Source of the DNA: Larix sibirica
Lineage: Eukaryota; Streptophyta; Pinopsida; Pinales; Pinaceae
Direction of reading: 5' to 3'
DNA length: 34,675 bases
Assembly: GCA_004151065.3 (NCBI GenBank)
Contig: NWUY0300017546.1
Location: 17,644 to 52,318 of the forward strand
Part shown: piece by piece, positions 20,725-31,219 of the stretch
Position numbering within the stretch: position 1 is the first letter of the stretch
Layout of the letters: the number at the start of each line of letters is the position of its first letter
The notes under the pieces: generated by a model
Database searches by the model: none
Seen by the model: only the letters and a program-made list of their open reading frames with translations
What the model was told of the DNA's origin: nothing
Program-made: the position numbers and the translations under genes

Positions 20725-21289
20725 ACACAAGAAGTAGCACAAAGCAAGTGTTTGAACTCATAAAGCATCTTGAGTAAATTCAAGCATATGCAGGCTTGAA
20801 CACAACAATGTGCCCAATACTATCCCAAAATGTTATATATATATAACTTGTTGAATTTCTCATGCAATCCAATAGAATTGTGTTGATTTGAGATTTTACT
20901 TGTTATCTCTTCAAGGATGTATTACAACAAATTAATCTTTTAAACTGTTTTTTATACTTTGAAGAAAAACATGTCAACCTTTTGTCATTGCAAAAAATTA
21001 TGATGTAGCTAGATGATGCATCTCCTTTGTCATTCCAAAAATCTCATCATGAATAGTCTCTTCATATAGTGATCTCTATTACAAAATTTATGTAGATAAA
21101 TACATACAACCTTATAAAACCATTCCTCTAATATTTTCTATCATTTAAATATTTAGTTAAATAAAATATCATTTACTACTAATGATGCATAACAAAAAAT
21201 TTGGCATTGCATTGATAGATCCAAGATGTCTTTTTAAGTGGCACAAGAGGAAATTAGTCTTTGTAGACTCGAAAATGATACCCTCTCCC
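20725..21289. other. spacer without recognised genes
   Basis: AT-rich with no family-like frame. It precedes the GC shift at about 21290 that marks LINE A. Confidence 0.5.
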
Positions 21290-22560
21290 TCTCTTATTTC
21301 GCATGAGGCCCCCTCTACTCGTTATTAACTACGATATCATGGGAGGGGAAACAATAAGTACCTCGCTAAGTAGTATCGAATGCTGAGGCAAGTGCTTTGT
21401 TGGTTGTTGGATCTCAAGCAAATTGTAATCCAACGACCGGGAAAGCACCCGCCGCAACATTCAATGTTTCTTAGCCAGGTGCTTAGTAATCCCCTAGAGA
21501 AAGGGATGGTTGGAGGACTAGCTTCGTGTGTGGAGCCTCTTGTTCATTGAGGGCACAAGTATTTCCTTCGAAATCCAGTATTAAAGCCTCAATGGAGGTG
21601 CAATAATGTATACAACAAACCATAGCCAGGGCACTTAAAGCCTAGAAGTATGTTGTTGAGGTTCCATCATGATTATGATCTCTTTGAACATGAGAGGGAT
21701 GGGGGGTGCCCCAAAGATACTATCTCTTAGAATATTGTTTGCTCTGTACAAACCTAATATCATTCTTTTGCAAGAAACAATGGTTCTATGTGACAAGGCA
21801 ATTGAAATATTGTCTTATTTTCTTCCTATTTATAGTTTCAATGCTCTTGACGTAGTAGGTATGTCTAGTGGATTGGTTTTGGCCTAGAACTCTTCACAAC
21901 ATAAACACTAGATTTTGTGATGTAGGTATTGTGCTGGAAGGGCAGGAAAAATATTTGGGAAGGGTTTTCAATTCCTTGATTTTATATGGTCCTTGGACAA
22001 CAAATTTTTATGGGAATCATTGTATGAGCAAGGGATCTTAAAGGAACCAAATCTCATTCCCGGTTGTGACCTGAATTTTACATTGTCTGCAAGGGAGGTT
22101 TGGGAAGATTCTGGTAGGTAGGATCCTCTAGCATTGCTCTTTTAGCACATGTTTGAAGTCTCAAAGCTGCTTGACATTGAGCTTGTTTTAGTGGCACCAA
22201 CCTCGAGGAATGGTAAACGTGGTGCTACGAGGGTTTCAAAAATCTTAGGCAAGTTTTTATTAGTAGAGGGTTTTTTGGGGGTTTTAATTGTTAAAAAACT
22301 TAGATATGGGTGGAATCCTCTTCATATCAAAGTCCCATTCTGCTAAAATTTGAGAATGAGAAGCCTCCTGGGCCTTTCAAATTTAACCATGTTTGGTTAA
22401 ACGAGGAGGATTTTCAGCATCTAGTGATAACTAATTGGAGGCTCTTTAATCCACGGTCAGAAGAGTCTGCAATGTCCCAGTTCGTCGCAAACTTGAAGCA
22501 TATAAAACATTTAGTGGTAGCATGGGATAAGAAATATTGTAAAGGGGGAGACTCTAAAAA
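21290..22560 (+). mobile_element. LINE A: truncated non-LTR retrotransposon (endonuclease part only)
   Basis: GC content rises at about 21290 and a LINE endonuclease begins at 21669. The 380 bases before it hold no recognisable ORF1; they may be an eroded ORF1 end or leader. The endonuclease runs to about 22540, where it passes directly into the ORF1 of LINE B. No reverse transcriptase of LINE A is present. Since LINEs normally lose their 5' rather than 3' part, the missing 3' end points to a later deletion or recombination. Confidence 0.75.
21669..22560 (+). pseudogene. LINE A endonuclease domain (broken)
   Basis: The start reads MIMISLNMRGMGG, then YKPNIILLQET with the family's catalytic Glu. 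After frame changes come LYGPWTTNFY, then GCDLNFTLSAREVWED (the GGDLN motif with one Gly replaced by Cys) and PTSRNGKRGATRVSKILG (usually a TW-NGR...ISKRLDRF segment). A further frameshift near 22310 leads to PFKFNHVWLNEEDFQ and NW, the usual end of the domain. The enzyme would nick target DNA to prime reverse transcription. Stops at 21885 and later, plus at least two frameshifts, make it non-functional. Confidence 0.85.
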
Positions 22561-23732
22561 ATTGGTTGGAAGCAAGTTGGTGTAAAGTTTCGGGTAATAC
22601 TGCCCATTTTCACTTATTAGTAAGAGGTTGGATTCGTTTCAAATTTAGAAGTGAACATGACATTGAGATAATACTGAAAAAGGATTGGCTTTTAGGTCCC
22701 CTCAAGTCCAATGCTTACTCATTGGAAGGCTAGTTTCGATCCTTGTAGAGATCCTATGAACATACAACAGGTATGGGTACTTTTGTTAATGTTACCTCTC
22801 ATTTATTGGAGCAAGGAGATTCAAGCTCAATTGTCAATTTGATTGGAAGGTTCATAGCTCTATAAGAGATTTTGGAACATATCAGTAAAAAAAATGGATA
22901 GGGTTTTGGTTAGAAATCAAGGACAATTTATTAGCTGAGATTGCAATTGTTAGGGGAGATTCGATACTTGTTCAATGAATGGATTATTGGAAAGTCCCCT
23001 TCTATTACTCAGCTTGTCATGAGGTTGGGTACATACAGAGGCGTTGTAAACATCAAGGATGCACTTGGAAATCTACTTGAAAATTTTGAGTAAAAATAAA
23101 TAAAGATCTTGATCAGTGAATCTAATGATTTCAGTGGCACAAGATGTTGTTTATGAAAAGGCCTAAGGTGAAGGAGCATTGTAAACTTTGGGTTCATTTC
23201 CTCAGTAATATTATCTTTCATCTCACTCTACGCTTTTGAAGAAGGATTCCCTTTTGATCCCAGTTATTTCTGAAGATTGTAAAGGCAAGCATAGTCCCTA
23301 TCCTATTCCAACATCTTTGCAAAAAGTGAAAGCTTAAAGGGAATTATCTTTTTATTCTATTAAAAAATACCCTAGTGGAGTGTCTTTTACCCTCTTGTTG
23401 GATCCTATTGATTCTCAAAAGTGAAGTCGGGTTTGAGAAGTTGAGGGGGACTCTGCAGATATAGGTGACCTAATTCAAAGGAAAAAGACCAAGCATAATA
23501 GGTCTTCTATTATTTCCTCTTTCAACCTTTGTCCTAGAAAATCTAACTCAATAGAAGAAGAAGGGGATATTTAGGTAGGGTTAGTAGTGGTTGCAATAAA
23601 ACCCAATATAGCTTGGAGAAAGTCACACATTTCTTTAGAAAAATAAAAGGCTTCAAAAAAAGTGAGGGAATTAAAGAAATTAACTATTAAATGGGTTCTT
23701 AGAGAAGATAAGCCACAAAAGACTATTTCCCC
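22540..23732 (+). pseudogene. LINE B ORF1 remnant (DUF4283-like and zinc knuckle)
   Basis: Near 22550-22700 the text LKNWLEASWCKV, then LVRGWIRFKFRSEHDIEI and KKDWLLGP fits a DUF4283-type RNA-binding region. After a frameshift, THWKASFDP (~22716) and VWVLLLMLPLIYWS (~22770) match its usual continuation. At about 22994-23056 the text VPFYYSACHEVGYIQRRC is an eroded CCHC zinc knuckle: the first Cys is Tyr and the His is Tyr, each explained by one transition. The tail reads KWVLREDKPQKTISP just before the endonuclease ATG. ORF1 proteins bind the element RNA. The N-terminal part is lost at the LINE A junction. Confidence 0.7.
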
Positions 23733-24460
23733 ATGATCATCCTTTCTCTTAATGTTAGAGGGGTAAGGGGTTCCCTTAAGGGATTAGACCTCAAAAGGAT
23801 GTTTAATGCGTACAAACCAGATGTTATTTTGTTTCAAGAAATAATGTGTTTAATGTCCAAATCCATAAAAATGATTTCCTCTATGTTGAAAGGTTGGAGT
23901 TTTTGCTCCATTGAAGTTGTTGGTTTATTTGGGGGTATGGTGTCTAGGTGGAATGATACATTGATTTCATTTCCACTCATCTTCTTTAAATTGATATTGT
24001 CTTAGAAGGAAAGGAAAAAGGTTTAAAAAAGGTGTTCTGGATAGTAAAATTATTCTAGGACTCTCTAAAATATCATAAGGATTTGTCAGGAGATAATTTG
24101 ATAGTTGGTGGTGACCTTAATTTGACTTTAAATTCCATAGAATTATGGGGTGAGGTAGCTAGGCCAAATACGCTAACTACTTATTTTTCACATTTTTTTG
24201 AATACCTTAATCTAGTAGGTGTTGATCATATAAAGGTTGTTCCTACTTGGAGAAACTTCAAAAGAGCTAAAGTAGGGATTTCAAAGAGGTTAGATCATTT
24301 CCTCGTACCAGAAAATATTCTAGAGGAAACCAACAAGTTTAAGTCATGGGTAGGAGCTAAAGGTCTTTCCACCATGTACCAATTTTGTTTCAAATATAAG
24401 AAGAGTATAAAAATCCTCCAACTCCCTATAAGTTTAACCATACTTGGTTAATTTGAAATG
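23733..24460 (+). pseudogene. LINE B endonuclease domain (broken)
   Basis: It starts MIILSLNVRGVRG with AYKPDVILFQEIM (catalytic Glu kept) and SIEVVGLFGGMVSRWND, then a stop at 24003. A second frame from 24083 gives VGGDLNLTLNSIELWGEVARP, VDHIKVVPTWRN and ISKRLDHFLVPENILEE, all family motifs, ending near 24450. The gap between the two frames holds the missing central strand region with a stop and frameshift. Confidence 0.88.
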
Positions 24461-24639
24461 GTATGATGCTTCTACTGGAGATTTTTCTATGCTCCAATCG
24501 TCAAATAATCTAATACAAGTAAACAAATTATTAATTGCACGGGTAAGAGAGAAGACAAAGGAAAATAAAAAAAGATTTGAAATATGTTAAGGCATCCTTA
24601 ATTTATCTAATTAAGCAGTATGGGCCTATGGGGTTTTTT

Positions 24640-25800
24640 CAGAAGAGGAATATTTATCATTGAAAGAATTATAAGGAAAAAAGAAAGACCTATTAGAATT
24701 GGAGGAGGCAAAGTGGAGGCTCAAGAGCATAGAAACGTGGTTAGCAGAAGGTGATAATGACACAAAGTTTTTCCATAATTATTGAACTCATAGAAAATGT
24801 GTTAATATTATTTGGGAGTTGGAGCTCCCTAATGGTTCCAAGGAAACTTCCTTCAAATATTTAGAAAATGTGGGTAAGCAACATTTTCACTCTTTGTTCA
24901 AGGAGCCCGATGCTACAAAAATTGCAAAAATAATGAAGGTCATAGACTCTTTCTTAGTTTCTTTGATGGGAGAATGAATGAAAATTTGGAAGAAGTGGTC
25001 TTAAAGGATGAGCTAAAGTTAGTGTTGTAGTATTTTAAAAGGGGAAAACATCCAGGCCCTGGTGACTAGATAGTCGAATTTTATCTGGGATTTTATGAGT
25101 TATTGGAGGAGGAGTTTATTAGAGTGATTGAAGAATCAAGAAGCACTAAGCAATTTTTGGGGGGCATGAATGCTACATTCATAGCATTGATTTGCAAAAA
25201 TAAATACCCCTCTTCTTTTGAATACTTTAGGCCAATTTATCTTTGTGATCTTGTCTAAATAAGCTCGAAGATAACTGAAAATAGATTGAATCTTATTTTG
25301 TCTAATGCTATTTCGGAAGAACAATTTGTATTTTTATTTAATAGACATATTCATGATGTGGTAGGAACTACATGAAGATTGATATTTCATGATAAAAACT
25401 AGGAAAATGTCTACGATGGTCATGAAGATTGATCTTTCAAAGCCATATGACAAAGTAAATTCATTGTTTCTTAGATTGGTTCTTCTACAATCAAGGTTGA
25501 ATCTTCAAATTGTAAATTGGGTAATGGGGTGTTTGGAATTCACAAATTTTATTATCTTAATTAATGGTCCCCCCTTAGTTTTATTCATGGCTTGAAGGGG
25601 GTTTACATAGGGATGCCCCCTATCACCATTCTTGCTCTTATTAATAGCAGAGAGTTTGGGTAGGTTGACAACAAAGGTAAAATGAGAAGTTTTTATTCAA
25701 GGAATAAATATAACAAGGTCCATAGATGCTTCCCATTTACTGTTTGTGGATGACATTTTTCTTTTTAGGAGAGATTAAGGATATATAAACCTAATGAGGT
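24640..25800 (+). pseudogene. LINE B linker and reverse transcriptase (broken)
   Basis: Pieces in order are: AEGDNDTKFFHNY linker motif (~24745), YFKRGKHPGPGD (25031-25066), NATFIALICK and YFRPIYLC (~25165-25240), EEQFVF with RHIHDVVG (~25315-25365), the MKIDLSKPYDKVNS motif (~25420), a stop then GCPLSPFLLLL (25608 on), and HLLFVDD (25742-25753), the catalytic box. Both Asp of the box remain. Stops include TAG at 25028, 25067 and 25608, where the family has Gln or Trp. The polymerase would copy the element RNA at the nicked target. Confidence 0.88.
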
Positions 25801-25959
25801 AAGTGGGAGTGATCTGAATTTTTTTTATGTCTTTAGCCAGACCCTAGCAACAAAAAGTCTCCGAAGACTGATTTTCAATAAGGGGATGTGGGAAAAGTGA
25901 TTATGGATAAGTATTTAGAGAATAAAGAACTTGGATACTAGATAAGACAAGAGAGAAAA

Positions 25960-26700
25960 ATTCAAAAGGTGCACCAAATGTATGGAAAGGCCTAGTTAGA
26001 TTTTTTGATATCCTAGGCAATTTGATTGCTTAGAAAATTAGACAAGGAAATAAGTTAATACTAGGTGCAAACACTTGGATTGGATGTAGTGGAATTTATA
26101 GGTTGTTAAATCGATTTCTTGAAACCATTCATGCCAAAGAAACCAGAAGGTTAGTTGATGCCTCAGGTAATGAAGAACATGACGGTTGGAATCAACTTTG
26201 GAAATTAGTAGAGGACTTGGAACTATAGGATGACCATGATGTAGAGTGGAATCAATATACAAAATTGTTAAATCACAATGCCATCTATTTTAAGGATCAA
26301 GATGATGAGTTAAAGTGGTCAAGAAATAAAGCTACAAAGGTGCTTATTGTTATATTAGGTCATGAAGCAAAAATTGAATAAGTGGTAAGAGGAGAGAGGT
26401 TGTGGTGGTGGAGAATGGTATGGAAGCTAGAAAGTCCTCTAAAAAAAATATTCTTGTGGCTAGCATTGACTAATAATATCTTAACTTGGGATAACGGGAA
26501 AAAAAGGAACTAGATAGGGCTTGGTTGGTGTATACTATATAAGGAAACAAGTGAGTCAGTGGATACTCATTTTTTAATTTGTTAATTTACTAAGGTTGTT
26601 TGGAAGGTGGTTTTACAAAGTATCAAACTTAAAAATATTTGGAATAGACCCTCATTGTTGGAATGCTTCAAATCTTGGATAGTAGATAGAACTGTAAGCT
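25960..26700 (+). pseudogene. LINE B C-terminal region with zf-RVT
   Basis: The text includes KIRQGNKLILGANTW, IYRLLNRF, and WWWRMVWKLESPLKKIFLWLALTNNILTWDNGKKRN followed by GLGWC and HFLIC. This is the zinc-binding region that follows LINE reverse transcriptases in plants. TAG stops replace probable Trp at LIA-stop-KIRQG and KRN-stop-IGLG. The function of the region is thought to be nucleic-acid binding. Confidence 0.7.
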
Positions 26701-26929
26701 CTCATAAAGCACTTCAACATTATATATTATGAGGAGTGTGGCTATCCATAAATATGATGTTTTTCAAGGTAAGGAGGAATATATAGGTTGGACATCTCAT
26801 CAAATGAGGCTTTGTTATGGAGAAGGTAGGGAACCTCTTAAGCATAAAGGTCCAACAAGATTACATGAACCTAGTATTGAGTTCATAAAGCCTTGAGGGT
26901 TTTTCGATGTCCCTTGAAAAGGTTCTCTT

Positions 26930-27260
26930 AGTATGTGCGGTGCGGGTATCATTCTCTTTATTTTACTTTGAAATATGGAGTAGGTCAAGGAACCAACAAC
27001 AGACCAAAGTCCTATGCTGTTTTGTTTTTTATGAAAGTTTATGTTGAAAAGAATGTTAGCAAGTTGCACGTACTAGGAGACTCAAAGCTATTGATGGATT
27101 AGGAAAATGGGAAAAGTCAAATCATTAATCAGGATTTAGGATCAATTACAGAAATATTCTTGAAGATAAAACCCATTTTGAAGAAGTCTCCTATTCATGC
27201 ATCTATAGAGAATACAACTGCAAAGAATATCAAATTTGAAAAGTAGCCATCTCTCTACAA
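26930..27260 (+). pseudogene. LINE B RNase H domain (broken)
   Basis: CGAGIILFIL, YGVGQGTNNRPKSYAV, EKNVSKLHVLGDSKLLMD and ENGKSQIINQDLGSI fit the plant LINE RNase H order, including the GDSK catalytic motif. The N-terminal part is shifted and TAG at 27100 replaces the Trp expected after LMD. The domain would degrade the RNA strand of the hybrid. Confidence 0.82.
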
Positions 27261-27310
27261 GAAGGTAATATGTTTGAATGGAAATTCAGGGATAATGTCC
27301 CTATGGTTGA

Positions 27311-27588
27311 GCCCCAAAAGTCCCTCTTTTGATGTCTTGTTTATGTATAAATGTTAGTGTTTCTATTCAAGTGATAGTTAGTTTTGTTTAAATCTATTTT
27401 TGTTGGTTGGTGAAAATCCAAATTGACTTTTTTGAAGACGATATATGTCTTAGGTCAAGGTTGAAGACATTATGGAAAAATGATTATGAGTGGAAAAGCT
27501 AATAAAAGTGTATTTTGATTTCCTCTCAAAAATATCAAATACACATATTTTTTTTCTTGAAAAAATAATATAATTTATATAGCACATT
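27311..27588. other. LINE B 3' flank, no gene
   Basis: AT-rich sequence between the last RNase H text and the SINE target-site duplication. It may include the LINE B 3' untranslated end, but no poly(A) tail can be fixed. Confidence 0.45.
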
Positions 27589-27830
27589 TGGTTAGATGAC
27601 TGGGTCGGGGGTGTAGGATGATTGGAAACTGGCCGCTCTGTTAAGGTGTATAGGATGTTAAGCAAGTCACCAGTTTGAACCTCAACGAAACATGCGGGAA
27701 GGTTGTGCCCCCAGTTGGTCGCTCCTAGGGGTTATAGTGATAGCCGTTGGAATCAACCCCGTGTCATGCGAGTACGAGACTAGCGCAGTTGTCGATTCCT
27801 CTAGTGTACAAAAAAAATGGTTAGATGACT
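27589..27830. repeat. 13-bp target-site duplication of the SINE
   Basis: The flanking copies of TGGTTAGATGACT are identical at 27589-27601 and 27818-27830. The length fits LINE-type target-primed insertion. Confidence 0.93.
27602..27817 (+). mobile_element. complete tRNA-derived SINE with target-site duplication
   Basis: A 216-bp element lies between two exact copies of TGGTTAGATGACT (27589-27601 and 27818-27830). It has a B-box-like AGTTTGAACCTC (27672-27683), an upstream A-box region that is poorly conserved, a 3' end GTGTCATGCGAGTACGAG ... CCTCTAGTGTAC and an A8 tail. The 3' ~60 bases match the SINE at 12945-13140, while the heads differ. It would be transcribed by Pol III and moved in trans by LINE proteins. 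Its perfect target duplication marks it as the youngest clear insertion here. Confidence 0.92.
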
Positions 27831-29329
27831 AAGATTTAACATTAATATTTATAATTAAATTAATCATATCTCACTTACACATAAACATTAATGTTTATTA
27901 TCACACTAATCACATATCACTGACACACAACACAAAAATAGACATAAATATTAACGATTTCTAACAATAATTAATTATATTTTCCACACTAACATGAAAT
28001 GAATAGTCAGTATAAAAACTAATTACTATTTGAACTTGTGCAACATTTTATTAGTAACATCAGTTTATCAATAAATATTGTAATATTGTATTATTGTGTT
28101 AGCACTATTAAAATGTTAATTATTATGAAAGTGTCATTAAACAAATATTTTTGAATTAATAATGTAAAGTCATTAATACATTATCTATATTTTATAAACC
28201 GCAATTAAAATGTTCAATATTTCTTTACAATTAATTCCAAAATGATATTTCATAAATTAAATAACAAAAAATAATTAAAAAAATATTCCATAAAAAATAA
28301 CTTCTCAATTATAAAATATTGTATCACCTCTCATATTATTTCTTAACTTTGAGATTTTATCTCCAACATTAAGGAGTTTATGTTATTTGTTATTCATATG
28401 ACATTTATGTTGGGGTTTATGATATTTGTTATTCACATGATATTTTTATTAAATTAGTCACTTTATTTAAGTTTGACTTAAAAGTATCATTTACACATTT
28501 AAATATGTCTTTACTAAACATTTTCATTTTAAAGCTATAGAATATTGGTTTTAGAAAAAACGTTTGTCTTGGCACCTTTCCTATCTTGAAGATTTTGTTG
28601 TTGTGGTGAAGTTTGTAAATGTCCGACTTCAAAGGAAACTTTGAGAAAATCATGCAAATCCTAAAGTGATTTATAATAAATAAACTTAAAATTAAGTGCA
28701 ATATTCCTTATCCTATCTTTTTTTAAAAAGTTGGGCTTCCTCTCATTGATAATTTAAGATTAGTACAAGTTATTTAATGTACAAATATAAATTAGATATC
28801 ATGAATAATGAGAGGCTACTGCTTCAAACATTAGTAAAGTCACTCAAGACTCAAAAGATGTTGGACTTGAGATGCAACGTCTTCCTTAAACTAAAGGGGG
28901 ATAGTCGAGGACAACCTCTAAGATATAAATACCATTAGAAGCATTATAATAACTAAGTTTAAAAGGAAAATATGGATCAATACAGAGATCGAGAAATACA
29001 ACACAAAAATCATTAACCTCAAATTAGAATATCAAAATTATCTTCTCATTATTGGTAGCTCAACAAAGAAAATAAAAATTGCGAAGATAAGATCAAATTC
29101 ACATGAATTGCGTAGTGAGACAAAGCACTAGATAAGACCTAAATGTCTTGGCATGAAATAATTTATAAAGCTGTAAGACAACTATCTTAAAGGATTATAA
29201 ATTCAAAATCAATGAAACACTTCATTTACAAATTATTTGATCATATAAACAACTTGATAAATCAAACTAATTAATTTAAATTTATAAAATTCATAAAACA
29301 ATTTTTTTCTTAGTTTATAATAATCTTTT
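27831..29329. other. AT-rich spacer without recognised genes
   Basis: No family-like coding frame. Phrases such as TCACTTACACATAAACATTAATGTTTAT and TCACTGACACACAAC repeat near 27870 and 27917. The minus-strand frame at 28429-28701 is unrecognised. Confidence 0.5.
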
Positions 29330-29690
29330 TTTTTCACAAGAAATAAAAGAATGTACATTTTTTTATTCAAAACTAAATCAAAAAGTTCAAAAGAATCATC
29401 TGCATCATAAGACATACCTTCATCTATAAGAGGCAAAACCCAAGAGTGAGAACCAATAAAAAAACACATAAGCATAGAGACAAAACCATGCCCTCGACAA
29501 AAACATAAACAGGGCAGGATTCCATCCACCAGACAAAAGACATGAATCAACTCAAAGAAACTAAAACATCATATAACCAAGACAGGGGACACAACATCCC
29601 CACCATAACTCTGTAAGACTAAAGAAAAATATAAAAAGAAACCTGAAAAGAGAGAAAGTTTTCGATGAATTCTTCAACACAGAGTGATGT
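29330..29690 (-). other. LINE C 3' trailer
   Basis: This part follows the RNase H end. It contains a 105-codon frame (29550-29233) with GHGFVSMLMCFFIGSHSWVLPL-type text that occurs as non-coding trailer in such LINEs. It ends near an A-rich stretch on the minus strand at about 29330-29340 that may be the old tail. I do not call it a gene. Confidence 0.45.
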
Positions 29691-30100
29691 CTTCGAACCC
29701 ACCAGTGCCTCTTTGGACAACCTGTCAGCCTCAACATTTTGATCTCTAAAAATATGCTCAAAGGAGATATCATGAAAGGACTGAATGAGATCCTACGTAT
29801 GATTGCACCAATGAAATAAAGATACTACCTGAATAGAACAAAGCTTACTTTCCCATTTGGTGATCACCAGTGAATCATAAGAAACATACAAGGAATCAAT
29901 TCCAATCATATTTTCAATATGAAGAAGGCACCCTAGGGCAAGCACCTCTGATTTGGTATTTGTGCCCCTACCATACGACAACTTCATTTTTAGGGTATGA
30001 TCATTATTTATTCTAATCAAATAGTCCACACCACATATTCCTCCCTGCTGTGCAACGTAAAGAAAACCACAAGCCGAAGTGAGATTCATGAGGTCCATAA
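29690..30100 (-). pseudogene. LINE C RNase H domain (broken)
   Basis: The frame 30098-29793 reads GGICGVDYLIRINNDHTLKM, then LSYGRGTNTKSEVLALGCLL, DSLYVSYDSLVITKWESK. The next frame gives ISFEHIFRDQNVEADRLSKEAL (29770-29700), the typical end with the catalytic Asp. The expected GDS motif reads SYDS, so Gly is changed but Asp kept. Text after 29690 is the 3' trailer. Confidence 0.88.
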
Positions 30101-30299
30101 ACTATCTATACCTCACTTTTGAGACCTTAGTGGGTACATAGTCTTTGTACATAGTAAGAATTTTTATGATGTTGATTTGAATATTTGGCGATCTATCCTC
30201 AAAGATGACAACATTCCTAATTTTCCAAAGTTCCCAACAAATGAAGACAAATGAGAGCTTATAATCTGTCACCTTCTTATACCATAAATAGACCTCCAC

Positions 30300-31030
30300 A
30301 TAAACACTGTGCTAACTCATTTGAATATGAAAATTTTCACAAACTGATTTCCACATATCCATGTTGAAACTACACTTTAAAAACATATGTAATATAGTTT
30401 CATTTTCCTGTTTGCATAAAGGGAAAACACCAGGCCTAATCCATCTTATGCTTAACAATTTATCCTAGGTAAGAAGACAATTTTCAAAAGACAACCTAAA
30501 AAACACTTGAGTTTCATGGAAATATTCCATTTCCATAGCTTAGAGAACCACCATTTGGGAACAATGAAATCTGAATTTTGAATGAGAGCATAATATGCGG
30601 TTTTTGTAGTGATCTAACCAGAGGCTTGATTGCAGGACCATATCAAGACACCATCCTCTATTGATAATCTAATGCCTTCCCTATTAATGTGAGAAACATA
30701 GGCATACCCTTTATCTTCCCAAATGTTTCCTAACCCAAGATCATTAGCAGTCATCCAATAAGATGGATCAAGTCTAAGCCATGCTGGCCTTTTAAGATGG
30801 GCCAAAGTCAAAAATTCTGATTCTCTCAAATAATACAATAAAAAAGGATAGAGAATGTAATTCTCTTCGTTCCCAGTTAAGGGATCAATACCAACTAATA
30901 CATTTACACCATTACCAACCTTCCAAGTCAACCCCTTGCTGACCCAAGCAAAATATTTTATGAACCCCCTCCAAACGTTTGAGACTTTTAAGGTACTCTT
31001 GATGGGATTTTTGATCCATTCAAGAATATT
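30300..31030 (-). pseudogene. LINE C C-terminal region with zf-RVT
   Basis: The frame 30931-30614 begins MTWKVGNGVNVLVGIDP, the usual W-x-G-N-G segment, and includes DLGLGNIWEDKG and DGVLIWSCNQASG. After a stop come KLWKWNIFHETQVFFRLSF, a TAG in place of Trp before DKLLSIRWI, then FPLCKQENETILHMFLKC and MWKSVC, the Cys/His zinc-binding region. Confidence 0.85.
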
Positions 31031-31219
31031 TATTTTAATGTATTTCCCATGGAATACCTCAGACTAGATCCAATTACCAACAATCCCCTCCACAAAATTT
31101 TCATACTTAATGCCATGCAAAACCAATGAAGGTTTTTGATATTCCAGCCATTAGCCTCAATTGGCTTAGACAATCTATTCCAACTTTCCAAATGATATTT
31201 TCCAACCTCTACATACACT

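Larger units (their letters stand above)
22540..27310 (+). mobile_element. LINE B: degraded near-complete plant LINE (ORF1-EN-RT-zf-RVT-RNase H)
   Basis: Domains occur in the standard plant LINE order on one strand: ORF1 with a DUF4283-like region and zinc knuckle (22540-23732), endonuclease (23733-24460), linker and reverse transcriptase (24640-25800), zf-RVT (26400-26700) and RNase H (26930-27260). The start of ORF1 is missing. Stops and frameshifts are found throughout. The 3' end is placed near 27310 after the last RNase H-like text; no target-site duplication was found. Confidence 0.85.

Noticed and set aside
28888-28915. Second polypurine-tract-like phrase (AAACTAAAGGGGGATAG)
   Set aside because: No TG-type LTR start follows and no LTR-like sequence or element can be traced around it.
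29233-29550. 105-codon minus-strand frame as a separate gene
   Set aside because: It continues directly from the LINE C RNase H end on the same strand and fits that element's 3' trailer, finishing in AT-rich flank.
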